Below are positions 25,748 to 33,184 of a stretch of 33,184 nt of DNA, piece by piece. This stretch comes from Propionibacteriaceae bacterium P6A17 (GTDB lineage Bacteria > Actinomycetota > Actinomycetes > Propionibacteriales > Propionibacteriaceae), in assembly GCA_000619965.1 (NCBI GenBank), contig KK211047.1, positions 29,249-62,432 of the forward strand, given 5' to 3'. Numbering within the stretch: position 1 is the first letter of the stretch; every line of letters starts with the position of its first letter. The position numbers were made by a program, and so were the translations under genes. A model generated the notes under the pieces. The model worked only from the letters and a program-made list of their open reading frames with translations. It did no database searches and was not told the origin of the DNA.

Positions 25748-26878
25748 GTGATCGACGACGACACCCTCGCGCCCGGCCACGATCCGTCGCTGGCCGGGCT
25801 GCCGTGGTGGACGCGCGCCTGGCGCCAGGGGGCCGGCTACTTCGTGCCGAACCTCTTCTTCCTGCTCATCCCGATCCTCTTCGCATGGGGCTCGCTGCCC
25901 ACGTGGCGGTTCGCGCTGCTGATCGCCGCAGCGGTGGCGACCGCCCTGATCGTGGTGGGCACGACGATCGCCGTCGAGTGGCGCGAGGGGTGGCGTTGGG
26001 CGTGGCTCGGACTGCTCATCGCGATGGTGGCGGTCATTGCCGCGCTGACCGACGACATCAACAACCTCGCGTACTTCAACGCCTACTTCGCCTGCGCGGC
26101 CGCGCTGTTGGTGCCGTGGCGCAGCGCGCGGATCACGATGCTGGCGACGACGCTGATCGGCGTGGGTGTCGCGCTGACGTCGCAGATGCTGCTCGCCGGC
26201 GTGCTGGCGTTCATGGGGCTCGTCGTCGGGCACGGCGTCGGTGCAGGCATCCACGAGGCGGCCACCGCGCAAGCGCTGCGGGAGGCGGAGGAACGCACGG
26301 CGGTGCTGGCCGTCGCCGCCGAGCGGGAACGCATCGGCCGCGACCTCCACGACATCCTCGGCCACTCGCTCACCGCCATCGCGATCAAGGCCGACCTCGC
26401 CGCGCGCCTCGTCGGCCGCGACGACGACGCCGCCCGTCGCGAGGTGGGGGAGCTGGCGTCCGTCGCGCGACAGGCCCTCGCCGACGTGCGGGTCACCGCG
26501 TCGGGGCTGCGGGAGGTGCGGCTGGCGTCGGAGTTCGCCGCCGCACGCTCGGTGCTGAAGGCCGCCGGCATCCAGGTGGTGGCGCCGTCGGCGCTACCGT
26601 CGGTGCCCGACGACGAATCCGAGCTCATGGGCTACGTCCTGCGCGAGGCGGTCACCAACGTGCTGCGCCACTCGGGCGCGTCCACGTGCCGGATCGTCGT
26701 CCGGGAGGGGCTCGTCGAGGTGTCGGACGACGGATCCGGCCTGCCCGTCAGCGCCAGCCGATCCGGGTTGCGTGGCCTCCAAGAGCGGGCTGCGGCGGCG
26801 GGATGGAGTCTCGTGGTCGAGAGCAACGGCGGCGTGACGGTGCGCGCCTCGCGCGGATCGGAGACGATGGACGCATGA
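25748..26878 (+). CDS. Sensor histidine kinase (DesK/NarL-partner type)
   Basis: A 376-residue membrane kinase. Several N-terminal helices (residues about 25-165) form the sensor. A HisKA_3 domain carries the phospho-acceptor H201 in RDLHDILGHS. The HATPase domain shows LREAVTNVLRHS (N box), DDGSGLP (G1) and GLRGLQER (G2). The GTG start follows the permease stop by 8 nt; a longer frame only shadows the permease. With the transporter upstream it likely senses a membrane state or drug and controls the operon, as in DesKR or similar modules; this is inference. Confidence 0.9.
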   Translation: MIDDDTLAPGHDPSLAGLPWWTRAWRQGAGYFVPNLFFLLIPILFAWGSLPTWRFALLIAAAVATALIVVGTTIAVEWREGWRWAWLGLLIAMVAVIAALTDDINNLAYFNAYFACAAALLVPWRSARITMLATTLIGVGVALTSQMLLAGVLAFMGLVVGHGVGAGIHEAATAQALREAEERTAVLAVAAERERIGRDLHDILGHSLTAIAIKADLAARLVGRDDDAARREVGELASVARQALADVRVTASGLREVRLASEFAAARSVLKAAGIQVVAPSALPSVPDDESELMGYVLREAVTNVLRHSGASTCRIVVREGLVEVSDDGSGLPVSASRSGLRGLQERAAAAGWSLVVESNGGVTVRASRGSETMDA

Positions 26879-27495
26879 TTCGCGTAGTGGTGGCCGACGA
26901 CCAGGCGTTGATCCGCATGGCCGTGGCGACGACGCTCTCGCTGGAGCCCGATATCGAGGTGACCGGCCAGGCGGGCGACTGCGCGGAGGCCGTGCGCGTC
27001 GTCGCCGAGCAGCGGCCCGACGTGGTCCTGCTCGACGTCCAGATGCCCGCCGGCGGGCTCTCCGTGGAGGACGGGATCGACGTGATCCCCGCCCTCCTGC
27101 ACGCCGCGCCGGAGGCGAAGGTGCTCGTCGTGACCACCTTCGGGAGGCCCGGCTACCTCAGGCGGGCGGTCGAGGCCGGAGCGTGCGGCTTCATGGTGAA
27201 GGACGCCCCGGCGGATGAGCTCATCGAGGGCATTCGACGAGCCGCCGCCGGCCTGCGGGTGGTCGACGGCGAGCTGGCGGCCGCCTCGCTGAGTCTCGGC
27301 GCGTCGCCGCTCAGTCACAAGGAGGCGCAGGTGCTGGCCGCCGCGTCCGGGGGCGCGTCGACGACGGAGATTGCCGCGCGCGTGCACCTCTCGGAAGGCA
27401 CGGTGCGCAACTACCTCTCCTCCGCGATCGGCAAACTGGGGGCGCGCAATCGCGCCGAGGCGGTCAGCGTCGCGGAGGACAACGGCTGGCTGTAG
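26875..27495 (+). CDS. LuxR/NarL-type response regulator
   Basis: A 206-residue two-domain regulator. The receiver domain has the acidic pair ADDQ, phospho-acceptor D54 in VVLLDVQMP, a threonine in VVTTFG and K109 in VKDAP. The C-terminal HTH begins SPLSHKEAQVLAAASGGAST and contains the recognition helix region VHLSEGTVRNYLSSAIGKLG. ATGA overlap with the kinase gene shows they are a cognate pair. Confidence 0.94.
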   Translation: MIRVVVADDQALIRMAVATTLSLEPDIEVTGQAGDCAEAVRVVAEQRPDVVLLDVQMPAGGLSVEDGIDVIPALLHAAPEAKVLVVTTFGRPGYLRRAVEAGACGFMVKDAPADELIEGIRRAAAGLRVVDGELAAASLSLGASPLSHKEAQVLAAASGGASTTEIAARVHLSEGTVRNYLSSAIGKLGARNRAEAVSVAEDNGWL

Positions 27496-27513
27496 CGCCT
27501 CGTCTGCGGGCGA

Positions 27514-28428
27514 TCAGGCGCGACCGTAGCGCTCTCGGAGCCCGGAGAGCAGCTCCGCCATGCCCTCCTCGAACGTCACCTGCGGCTCCCAACCCCACGC
27601 CCGCGCGCGCTCGGCCAGCAGCTTCGCGCGGAAGGCCTCCTTGTGGATCCACTCCGGCTCGACGCCGACGGCCGCCGCGACGGGGGCCAGGTACTCGCGG
27701 AAGGTGACGTTGCCGCTGACGGCGTTGCAGGTGGTGACCTGACCCGCGACGGGGCCGACGGTGGCGTCGTCGGCCAGGGCGATGCTGCCAGTGGCGAGGT
27801 CGGCGATGAGGCGGGCGAGGTCGTCGACGTGGACGAAGCCGTAGGTGCGGTCCGGATCCTCGCGGCGGGCGGCCTCGTCGGTGCGGATGATCTCCGGTCG
27901 GACGGTGTTCCACACCGACGTCTCGCCGGGGCCGAGGATGGCCGTCGGGCGGACAATGATCCTTGTCAGGCCGTCGACGCGCGCGACACCGTCCTCGGTG
28001 AGGCGTTTGGTGACCGAGTAGTCGTCGGCGTCATCGTCGACGAGCTTGGAGTGCTCGTCGACGTCGCCCGTGCCGGCCTTGCGCTCATAGACCGAGGTGG
28101 TCGACACGTGCACGAAGCGCTCGACGCCAGCGGCGCGGGCCGCGGTGGCGAGCGTCTGCGCCCAAGCGGTGGCGGTGTGCTGGAGGTGGTCGTCCTGCAT
28201 GGGGTGCACGGTGTTGACCACCGTGGCCGCGCCCTCGCAGACGCGGGGGGCCACGTCGGGGGCGTGGAACTCGCCGACGAACTCCTCCACGCCCGGCAGT
28301 TGCGGGGCGCTCCCCGCGCGACGGACGACCGCACGCACGGGGACGCCCCGCGTGGCGAGCTCCCGGCACACTGCGGACCCGACGAGGCCATTCGCCCCGG
28401 TGACGACGATGGGCTGATCTGTGGTCAT
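27514..28428 (-). CDS. NAD-dependent epimerase/dehydratase (extended SDR)
   Basis: A 304-residue extended short-chain dehydrogenase. NAD-binding TGANGLVGSAV is at the N terminus, VHVSTTSVY supplies the catalytic Ser/Thr, and YSVTKRL the Tyr-Lys pair. A later segment, YGFVHVDDLARLI, is typical of nucleotide-sugar epimerases and of sterol/flavonoid reductase-like members. The substrate cannot be determined. It converges on the response regulator with only 18 nt between stops. Start supported by a leaderless-type TAGCCT. Confidence 0.88.
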   Translation of the reverse strand: MTTDQPIVVTGANGLVGSAVCRELATRGVPVRAVVRRAGSAPQLPGVEEFVGEFHAPDVAPRVCEGAATVVNTVHPMQDDHLQHTATAWAQTLATAARAAGVERFVHVSTTSVYERKAGTGDVDEHSKLVDDDADDYSVTKRLTEDGVARVDGLTRIIVRPTAILGPGETSVWNTVRPEIIRTDEAARREDPDRTYGFVHVDDLARLIADLATGSIALADDATVGPVAGQVTTCNAVSGNVTFREYLAPVAAAVGVEPEWIHKEAFRAKLLAERARAWGWEPQVTFEEGMAELLSGLRERYGRA

Positions 28429-28435
28429 GTGGGCA

Positions 28436-28441
28436 AGGCTA
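28436..28441 (-). promoter_or_regulatory. Leaderless-type -10 element of the epimerase gene
   Basis: On the minus strand TAGCCT is followed by seven bases and the ATG, with no Shine-Dalgarno. The dispersed palindrome copy B begins about 15 bp upstream. Confidence 0.45.
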
Positions 28442-28455
28442 GCGGGGTGATGAAA

Positions 28456-28528
28456 GTGAGCCGTTACTCACTAGCAAGTTTTGGTTGGTCTATCCACCAA
28501 AACTTGCTAGTGAGTGACCACTCATTTT
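28456..28528. repeat. Dispersed palindromic element, copy B
   Basis: Arms 28466-28484 and 28497-28515 are perfect 19-bp complements around a 12-nt centre. The 50 bp equal the reverse complement of 5170-5219 exactly, with similarity extending into the flanks (GTGAGC on one side, CACTCATTTT on the other). It lies between the epimerase promoter and the uvrA-like stop. The copy is reversed relative to local transcription compared with copy A. Confidence 0.85.
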
Positions 28529-28618
28529 CCGACGAGCCGAAATCAGCGGCGACGCGGCACAGACCCGCCCGCAGGACCGCATGTCTCGGCGCGTTCGGGC
28601 GGTGCAGTGCCGAGCCGC

Positions 28619-28657
28619 TGGCTTGTCGTGTCGGTCGGTTGGCTTGTCGTGTCGGTC
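28619..28657. repeat. 21-bp direct repeat, two copies
   Basis: TGGCTTGTCGTGTCGGTC occurs at 28619-28636 and 28640-28657, a 21-bp period, within the repeat-rich spacer between the epimerase and uvrA-like genes. Confidence 0.75.
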
Positions 28658-28693
28658 CGCTGGCCAGCCCAGTGGGCTGGCGCCGGCCCAGAC

Positions 28694-28739
28694 TCACTGT
28701 GAAGTAGTGGTTGGCGGACCAACCACAACCCCACAGTGA
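28694..28739. repeat. Second hairpin in the epimerase-uvrA spacer
   Basis: Outer arms TCACTGTG (28694-28701) and CACAGTGA (28732-28739) enclose a partly paired region and an inner 8-bp stem GTGGTTGG/CCAACCAC around CGGA. The GGTTGG...CCAACC core resembles the centre of the dispersed palindromes. It ends 9 nt beyond the uvrA-like stop codon and may act as its terminator. Confidence 0.6.
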
Positions 28740-28747
28740 AGACTGGC

Positions 28748-31096
28748 TCACCCCTGGACGTAGCGCGCGAGGTGCTCGCCGGTCACCGTGCCGGAGACGA
28801 TCAGTTCCGACGGCGTGCCCTCGAAGACGACGCGCCCGCCGTCGTGGCCCGCACCCGGACCCATGTCGATGATCCAGTCGGCGTGCGCCATCACGGCCTG
28901 GTGATGCTCGACGACGATCACCGACTTGCCCTTGTCGACGAGCTGATCCAGCAGACCGAGGAGCTGGTCCACGTCGGCGAGGTGGAGACCGGTCGTCGGC
29001 TCGTCGAGCACGAGGATCCCGCCCTTCTCAGCCATGTGCGTTGCGAGCTTCAGACGCTGACGCTCGCCGCCCGACAACGAGTCGAGCCCCTGCCCGAGCG
29101 TGATGTAGCCGAGGCCGACGTCGACGAGCGCCTGCAGGATCTTGCACGCGGCCGGGACGCGGGACTCGCCCTCGGAGAAGAACCGCAGGGCGTCGTCGAC
29201 GCTCATCTCGTAGATGTCGGCGATGCTGCGCCCGCCGAGCGTGTGCGCCAGCACCTCGTCCTGGAAGCGGCGCCCCCCGCAGTCGAGGCAGCCGGTGGTG
29301 ACCGTCGACATGAAGCCCAACTCGGTGATGATGACGCCGTTGCCCTTGCACGACGGGCACGCGCCCTCGGAGTTCGCGGAGAACAGCGCCGGCTTCACGC
29401 CGTTCGCCTTGGCGAAGGCCTTGCGGACGGGATCGAGCAGCGACGTGTACGTCGCCGGATTCGAGCGGCGCGACCCCTTGATGGGCGACTGGTCCACGTG
29501 CACGATGCCGAGGTCGCGCGGGAAGCAATCCACGAGCGACGACTTGCCCGAGCCCGCCACCCCCGTGAGGACCGCGAGGCAGCCGAGCGGCACGTCGACG
29601 TCGACGCCCTGGAGATTGTGGAGCTTCGCGCCGCGCACCTCGATCGCTCCCTTGGATTTCCGGACCACCTCCTTCAGCCGCGCCCGGTCGTCGAAATGGA
29701 GTCCGGTGAGGGTGTCTGCCTGGCGGAGCTCGTCGACGGTGCCCTCGAACACGATCCGTCCACCGCCGGAGCCGGCGCGCGGGCCGAGGTCGACGACGTG
29801 ATCCGCCACCGCGATCACCTCGGGCTTGTGCTCGACGACGAGCACCGTGTTGCCCTTGTCGCGGAGCTGGCCGAGCAGCACGTTCATGCGCTCGACATCG
29901 GCCGGGTGCAGGCCCGCGGTGGGCTCGTCGAAGATGTAGGTCACGTCGGTCAGCGACGACCCGAGATGGCGGATCATCTTGGTGCGCTGCGCCTCACCGC
30001 CGGACAGCGTGCCCGCAGGCCGCGACAGCGACAGGTAACCCAGCCCGATCTCGACGAACGCCTCCAGCAGCTCGGTTAGGCCGCGCACCAGCGGCTGCAC
30101 GCGCGCGTCGTCGATGCCGCGCACCCACTCGAGGAGGTCGGTGATCTGCAGGTCGCACACCTCGCCGATGTGGAGCCCGCCAATCGTCGACGACCGCGCC
30201 TCGGGAGCGAGCCGCGTGCCGCCGCACTCCGGGCACGACTGGAAGGTGACGGCCCGGTCGACGAAGGCGCGGACGTGCGGCTGCATCGCCTCCCGGTCCT
30301 TCGAGAGGAACGACTTGCGCACCGAGGGGATGATGCCGTTGAACGTGATGTTGATGCCGTTGAACTTGATCTTCGCGTTCTCCCTGTGGAGGAAGTTCTC
30401 CATCTCGCGCGGGGAGTAGTCCTTGATGGGCTTGTCGGGGTCGAACAAGCCCGACTGCGAGAACATGCGCACGTTCCAGCCGTCGGCGTTGTAGCCGGGG
30501 ATCTTGAAGGGCCCCTCGTTGAGCGACTTCGTCTCGTCGAACAGCTCGCCGAGGTCGAGGTCGGACACCTGTCCGATGCCCTCGCAGCGCGGGCACATGC
30601 CGCCCAGCACATGGAACTCCTTGTGCTCCTTCTGCGTCGCGCCCCCACCCTTCTCGACCTTGATCATGCCCGAGCCTGTCACTGACGGCACGTTGAACGA
30701 GTAGGCGTTCGGCGAGCCGATGTGCGGGGTGGCGATCTCCGAGAACAGCTTCCTGAGCAGCGCATTTGCATCGGTGGCGGTGCCGACGGTGGACCTCTGG
30801 TTGGCGCCCATTCGGTCCTGCCCGACGATGATGGCGGTGGTGAGTCCCTCCATGCGGTCGACATCGGGGCGGGCGAGTCCGGGCATGAAACCCTGGACGA
30901 ATGCGGGGTAGGTCTCGTTGATCATGCGCTGGCTCTCGGCCGCGATGGTGTCGAACACCAGCGACGACTTCCCCGAGCCGGATACTCCGGTGAAGACGGT
31001 GAGCCGCCGCTTCGGCAGCTCGACGTCGACGGACTTGAGGTTGTTCTCGCGTGCGCCGAGGACGCGAATGGAATCGTGGGCGTCGGCCGGGTGCAT
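28748..31096 (-). CDS. Short UvrA paralogue (class II/III, UvrA2-like)
   Basis: A 782-residue double-ABC protein of the UvrA family. Walker A motifs are [10 protein letters not shown] (near residue 37) and [10 protein letters not shown] (near 520). Signatures are [19 protein letters not shown] and [15 protein letters not shown], each followed by Walker B ([28 protein letters not shown]). Zinc-module cysteines occur as [17 protein letters not shown] and CPSCKGNG with CLDCGGRRF. Canonical UvrA is about 950 residues; the missing length fits loss of the UvrB-binding region, as in UvrA2/DrrC proteins linked to drug or damage tolerance. Good start: AAGGAG 5 nt before ATG, TAACGT as a -10 further up. 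Confidence 0.93.
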   Translation of the reverse strand: MHPADAHDSIRVLGARENNLKSVDVELPKRRLTVFTGVSGSGKSSLVFDTIAAESQRMINETYPAFVQGFMPGLARPDVDRMEGLTTAIIVGQDRMGANQRSTVGTATDANALLRKLFSEIATPHIGSPNAYSFNVPSVTGSGMIKVEKGGGATQKEHKEFHVLGGMCPRCEGIGQVSDLDLGELFDETKSLNEGPFKIPGYNADGWNVRMFSQSGLFDPDKPIKDYSPREMENFLHRENAKIKFNGINITFNGIIPSVRKSFLSKDREAMQPHVRAFVDRAVTFQSCPECGGTRLAPEARSSTIGGLHIGEVCDLQITDLLEWVRGIDDARVQPLVRGLTELLEAFVEIGLGYLSLSRPAGTLSGGEAQRTKMIRHLGSSLTDVTYIFDEPTAGLHPADVERMNVLLGQLRDKGNTVLVVEHKPEVIAVADHVVDLGPRAGSGGGRIVFEGTVDELRQADTLTGLHFDDRARLKEVVRKSKGAIEVRGAKLHNLQGVDVDVPLGCLAVLTGVAGSGKSSLVDCFPRDLGIVHVDQSPIKGSRRSNPATYTSLLDPVRKAFAKANGVKPALFSANSEGACPSCKGNGVIITELGFMSTVTTGCLDCGGRRFQDEVLAHTLGGRSIADIYEMSVDDALRFFSEGESRVPAACKILQALVDVGLGYITLGQGLDSLSGGERQRLKLATHMAEKGGILVLDEPTTGLHLADVDQLLGLLDQLVDKGKSVIVVEHHQAVMAHADWIIDMGPGAGHDGGRVVFEGTPSELIVSGTVTGEHLARYVQG

Positions 31097-31173
31097 GGGG
31101 TCTCCTTCTTCGACGGGGCAACGTTACCTGTTGGCGGCCGGGTGCGTCGTCGAGGCGAGGGGCGTCGTCGGCA

Positions 31174-32247
31174 ATGGTGGAGCTGGCACCACCGACGACC
31201 GGCCGGCGATGCGCTGTACTGGTGGGCATGCTGACCGTCGCCCTCGTGTGCCTGGCCGTCTTCGTCGTGTGGTTCGTCATCGAACCGCGCTCGGTGTGGC
31301 CGGGCTTCCTGCTGACGTTTGGCCTCGTCGCGCTGGCGGCCTGGCTGGTGCAGATGCTCGACGTGGCGTCGCGGATCCCGGTGTTGGGGCTGCCGGTCTC
31401 CTTGGCGCTCGCGGCGCTGGGCTTGGTGCTGCTCGTCTCGCCGGTGATCGTCGGGGTATTCCTGCTTGCCAACTGCTGGTTGATGTGGCGCAGGGAGGGG
31501 CCCAGCAGTGCGACGATGCTCTCCGGCCTCGTCGGGGCCGGGACGCTGGCGTACGTCGGGTCGTTCGTCGTGGCGAGCGCGTTGGGCAGGGAAGAGATGG
31601 CGGCGATCCTTGCCGGGCTGGGCCTGCCGCTGCTGGCGGTGGCCGTCGGGTTCGTGGCCTTCGTGGTGTACTCCAACTTCTACGCGTGGTGGTTCGGCCG
31701 CCATGGCGGCCGAGTGGATGCCGTGGTCGTGCTGGGCGGGGCGCTGCGCGGGGCGAAGGTGTCGCCGCTGCTCGGACGTCGCATCGAGCGCGGGCTGCAG
31801 GTGGCTCGTCGGGAGTGGGACGCCGGGCGGGAGGTGCCGTTGGTCATGTCCGGTGGGCAGGGGGCGGATGAAGTCGTGGCGGAGGCGGTGGCCATGGCCG
31901 AGTACGCGATCGAGCTGGGAGCGCCGTCGGAGCGGATCTGGCTGGAGGACCGGTCCACCACGACGCGCGAAAACCTCGAACTCACGGCCCAACTTCTCCG
32001 GGACAAGGGCATCGACGGGCCGATCGCCGTCGCGACGAACGACTACCACGCCTTCCGCGCCGCGACGATGATGCGTCGTGCGGGGGTGCCGGGGTATGCC
32101 GTCGGCTATCTGACGGCGCGCTACTACTGGCCGGCGGCGACCATCCGGGAGTACTTGGCCGTGTTGCGCGACCACCGGGTGTTCGTCGCGTGCGTGCTGG
32201 CGATGCTGCTGGTCCCGATCGCCGCGCGGGTGCTGGGCCTGTACTGA
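31174..32247 (+). CDS. YdcF/SanA-family (DUF218) membrane protein
   Basis: A 357-residue protein. The N-terminal half has five or so membrane helices; the C-terminal DUF218 domain begins DAVVVLGGALRGAKVSPLL and includes PLVMSGGQGADE, EDRSTTTRENLELT and VATNDYHAFRA. The family includes SanA and ElyC, which influence envelope integrity and lipid-carrier metabolism in E. coli. The start is uncertain: ATG at 31174 puts TTGRRC before the first helix, ATG at 31228 begins right at the helix; neither has a clear ribosome-binding site. It diverges from the uvrA-like gene. Confidence 0.85.
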   Translation: MVELAPPTTGRRCAVLVGMLTVALVCLAVFVVWFVIEPRSVWPGFLLTFGLVALAAWLVQMLDVASRIPVLGLPVSLALAALGLVLLVSPVIVGVFLLANCWLMWRREGPSSATMLSGLVGAGTLAYVGSFVVASALGREEMAAILAGLGLPLLAVAVGFVAFVVYSNFYAWWFGRHGGRVDAVVVLGGALRGAKVSPLLGRRIERGLQVARREWDAGREVPLVMSGGQGADEVVAEAVAMAEYAIELGAPSERIWLEDRSTTTRENLELTAQLLRDKGIDGPIAVATNDYHAFRAATMMRRAGVPGYAVGYLTARYYWPAATIREYLAVLRDHRVFVACVLAMLLVPIAARVLGLY

Positions 32248-32295
32248 GGGGCGACGTTTGCTCGTCGACGGGCGGCGGGCTGGGAGAGCGCGGAC

Positions 32296-32323
32296 TTGCA
32301 CTTTAGATGAGAATGGTTATCAT
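32296..32323 (+). promoter_or_regulatory. rpmF promoter overlapped by a Zur-type palindrome
   Basis: TTGCAC (32296-32301), 16 bp and TATCAT (32318-32323) form a promoter. The imperfect palindrome ATGAGAATGGTTATCAT (32307-32323) lies over the spacer and -10; its core TGAGAATGGTTATCA fits the TGANAATNNTTNTCA pattern of actinobacterial Zur boxes. Zinc-loaded Zur would therefore repress the gene below, and zinc shortage would release it. The match is by eye. Confidence 0.65.
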
Positions 32324-32352
32324 GGGACTTCCGAGGTACGGAAAGGAAACCG

Positions 32353-32517
32353 ATGGCAGTCCCGAAGCGCAGGATGTCGCGCAGCAACACCCGCTCCCGT
32401 CGCGCGCAGTGGAAGTCGTCGCTGGTGGACTTGGTGCCGATCCGCATCCAGGGTGTCGAGCACAAGGTGCCTCGACGTCTGGTGAAGGCCTACCGGCGCG
32501 GGCTCATCGAGCCCTGA
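32353..32517 (+). CDS. rpmF: 50S ribosomal protein L32, zinc-independent form
   Basis: A 54-residue L32 beginning [20 protein letters not shown], with the C-terminal part [18 protein letters not shown]. It has no cysteines, so it lacks the zinc-ribbon of the C+ form. The ATG has GGAAAGGAA a few nt upstream. It was missed by length-filtered gene finding. Together with the Zur-like box it fits the known scheme in which cysteine-free ribosomal paralogues replace zinc-binding ones when zinc is scarce. In some actinobacteria the cysteine-free L32 is the only copy, so a genome check decides. Confidence 0.92.
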   Translation: MAVPKRRMSRSNTRSRRAQWKSSLVDLVPIRIQGVEHKVPRRLVKAYRRGLIEP

Positions 32518-32630
32518 CAAGCTCCTTCGCCGCAGCGGCTTCGTCGCGGTCGGCGTGGGTGACGCCCCGGAGGGGATGCGCGCTGCTGCTGGGGTGCGGC
32601 GCGCGGCCCCAGGGGCCGGGGGAATGAGGC

Positions 32631-32665
32631 AAGGCCCTCCTGTGCTTGGTTCGCAGGAGGGCCTT
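32631..32665 (+). terminator. Terminator hairpin after rpmF
   Basis: AAGGCCCTCCTG, an 11-nt loop and CAGGAGGGCCTT form a perfect 12-bp stem (13 bp with flanking C-G). It lies 114 nt past the rpmF stop. No U-tract follows, as is common in high-GC actinobacteria. The stretch 32518-32630 contains no gene. Confidence 0.7.
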
Positions 32666-32692
32666 GTCGTATCCAGGGGGCATCGGGCCTGG

Positions 32693-32772
32693 GCGTGACT
32701 GGTTGCGATCCAGTGCCCGTGAGGGGGCGCGACACGCCGTCCTCGAGCAATCTGGATCGCAACCAGTCACGC
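32693..32772. repeat. 21-bp perfect inverted repeat next to the IS3 element
   Basis: Arms 32693-32713 (starting GCGTGACTGGTTGCGATCC) and 32752-32772 are exact complements around 38 nt. Such a long perfect palindrome between rpmF and IS3 orfA could be a REP-like target of the insertion sequence, part of its end, or an unrelated hairpin. The other IS end is outside the window. Confidence 0.8.
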
Positions 32773-32852
32773 TTGGTCGTGGTATGCCGCAGTATCCGGC
32801 TGCGTGAATCGGCCTGGGTTTCGTTCCGTTCTTGAAGCAAGGATGGAACACG

Positions 32853-33164
32853 ATGAGCCAGAAGTACTCTCCCGAGATGCGCGAGCGCGCGCTGTGGATG
32901 CTTGATGAGGCCAAGGCCTCCGGTGAGCACTCGAATCTGATGTCCGCCGTGCGGCATGTTGCGGGGCTCCTCGGCATGAGCGCGGAGACGCTGCGGGTGT
33001 GGCATCGCCGCCGCGAGGTCGACGCCGGCGCGAAGCCCGGTGTCCCGAGCGATGTCGCTGAGGAGAACAAGCGCCTGCGCCGCGAGGTGGCCGAGCTGCG
33101 AAAGGCGAATGAGATCCTCAAGGCTGCGAGCGTGTTGTTCGCGAAGGAGCTCGACCGGCCCTGA
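32853..33164 (+). CDS. IS3-family transposase OrfA
   Basis: A 103-residue DNA-binding transposase subunit. An N-terminal helix-turn-helix (KYSPEMRERALWMLDEA ... GMSAETLRVWHRRRE) recognises the IS ends. The C-terminal leucine-zipper-like coiled coil, EENKRLRREVAELRKANEIL, ends with KAASVLFAKELDRP, a hallmark of IS3 orfA. I use the ATG giving MSQKYSPEM, with AAGGA upstream, rather than one seven codons earlier. It appears intact. Confidence 0.93.
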   Translation: MSQKYSPEMRERALWMLDEAKASGEHSNLMSAVRHVAGLLGMSAETLRVWHRRREVDAGAKPGVPSDVAEENKRLRREVAELRKANEILKAASVLFAKELDRP

Positions 33165-33169
33165 CCGAG

Positions 33170-33184
33170 ATGATCCGCTTCATC
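33170..33184 (+). CDS. IS3-family transposase OrfB, 5' fragment (cut by window edge)
   Basis: The first codons, MIRFI, lie in the -1 frame relative to orfA and match the usual start of IS3 orfB (typically MIRFID...). The catalytic DDE domain would lie beyond the window. Translation may occur by its own start or by -1 frameshifting from orfA; no obvious A-rich slippery heptamer is seen at the orfA end. Confidence 0.7.

Larger units (their letters stand above)
32773..33184 (+). mobile_element. IS3-family insertion sequence, left part
   Basis: Contains orfA and the beginning of orfB in the -1 frame, the classical IS3 arrangement. The left boundary is not determined: no terminal repeat can be assigned without the right end. 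The element continues past the window. Confidence 0.75.

Overview
The window is a high-GC actinobacterial chromosome segment. Third codon positions are strongly G/C, GTG starts are frequent, and genes often overlap by 1 or 4 nt. Several genes point to a mycothiol-producing, menaquinone-respiring actinomycete: mshB, a class-B (five-helix) succinate dehydrogenase cytochrome, a DtxR/IdeR-type iron box, a CE1758/CE1759-type LLM monooxygenase pair, and many genes that look leaderless with a TANNNT element 6-7 nt before the start. A Propionibacteriaceae-like organism would fit, but I cannot prove the genus from sequence alone. Most of the window is ordinary core and near-core chromosome. The only mobile element recognised is the left part of an IS3-family insertion sequence at the right edge.

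Layout. 33-1079 is a zinc alcohol dehydrogenase (minus), followed by a weakly supported hypothetical ORF. 1618-5068 is an sdhCAB operon (minus). 5156-5229 is a palindromic repeat element with a second copy at 28456-28528. 5300-6151 is a secreted HELAH metallopeptidase (minus), and 6369-7448 is ilvE. A 68-bp tandem repeat lies ahead of an operator-controlled LLM monooxygenase / FMN reductase operon (7752-9514). A lipoprotein and mshB follow on the minus strand, diverging from a large GH13 glycogen-debranching-type enzyme (11091-13427). 13999-17635 holds a bifunctional penicillin-binding protein with a Gly-rich repeat tail and a polytopic GT-C-like membrane protein, an order reminiscent of mycobacterial ponA1-Rv0051. 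A decayed ABC-transporter locus (17868-18315) is followed by a FemX-like peptidoglycan ligase with a PLP alanine-racemase-like protein (minus).

In the second half, an iron-box-controlled feoABC operon (20971-23446) is followed by a GtrA-family protein. An ABC ATPase / ABC-2 permease / histidine kinase / response regulator operon (24013-27495) comes next, then an NAD-dependent epimerase. A repeat-rich spacer precedes a short UvrA paralogue (minus), which diverges from a YdcF-family membrane protein. A cysteine-free ribosomal protein L32 sits under a promoter overlapped by a Zur-type palindrome. The window ends in IS3 orfA and the first codons of orfB.

Common themes are respiration and metal homeostasis (sdh, feo, Zur-boxed rpmF), cell-wall synthesis (PBP, FemX, Alr-like, YdcF) and redox chemistry (mshB, LLM/FMN reductase, ADH). 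The most unusual material is non-coding: the 50-bp palindrome identical at two sites 23 kb apart in opposite orientation, other long perfect hairpins, and two families of short tandem repeats in spacers.
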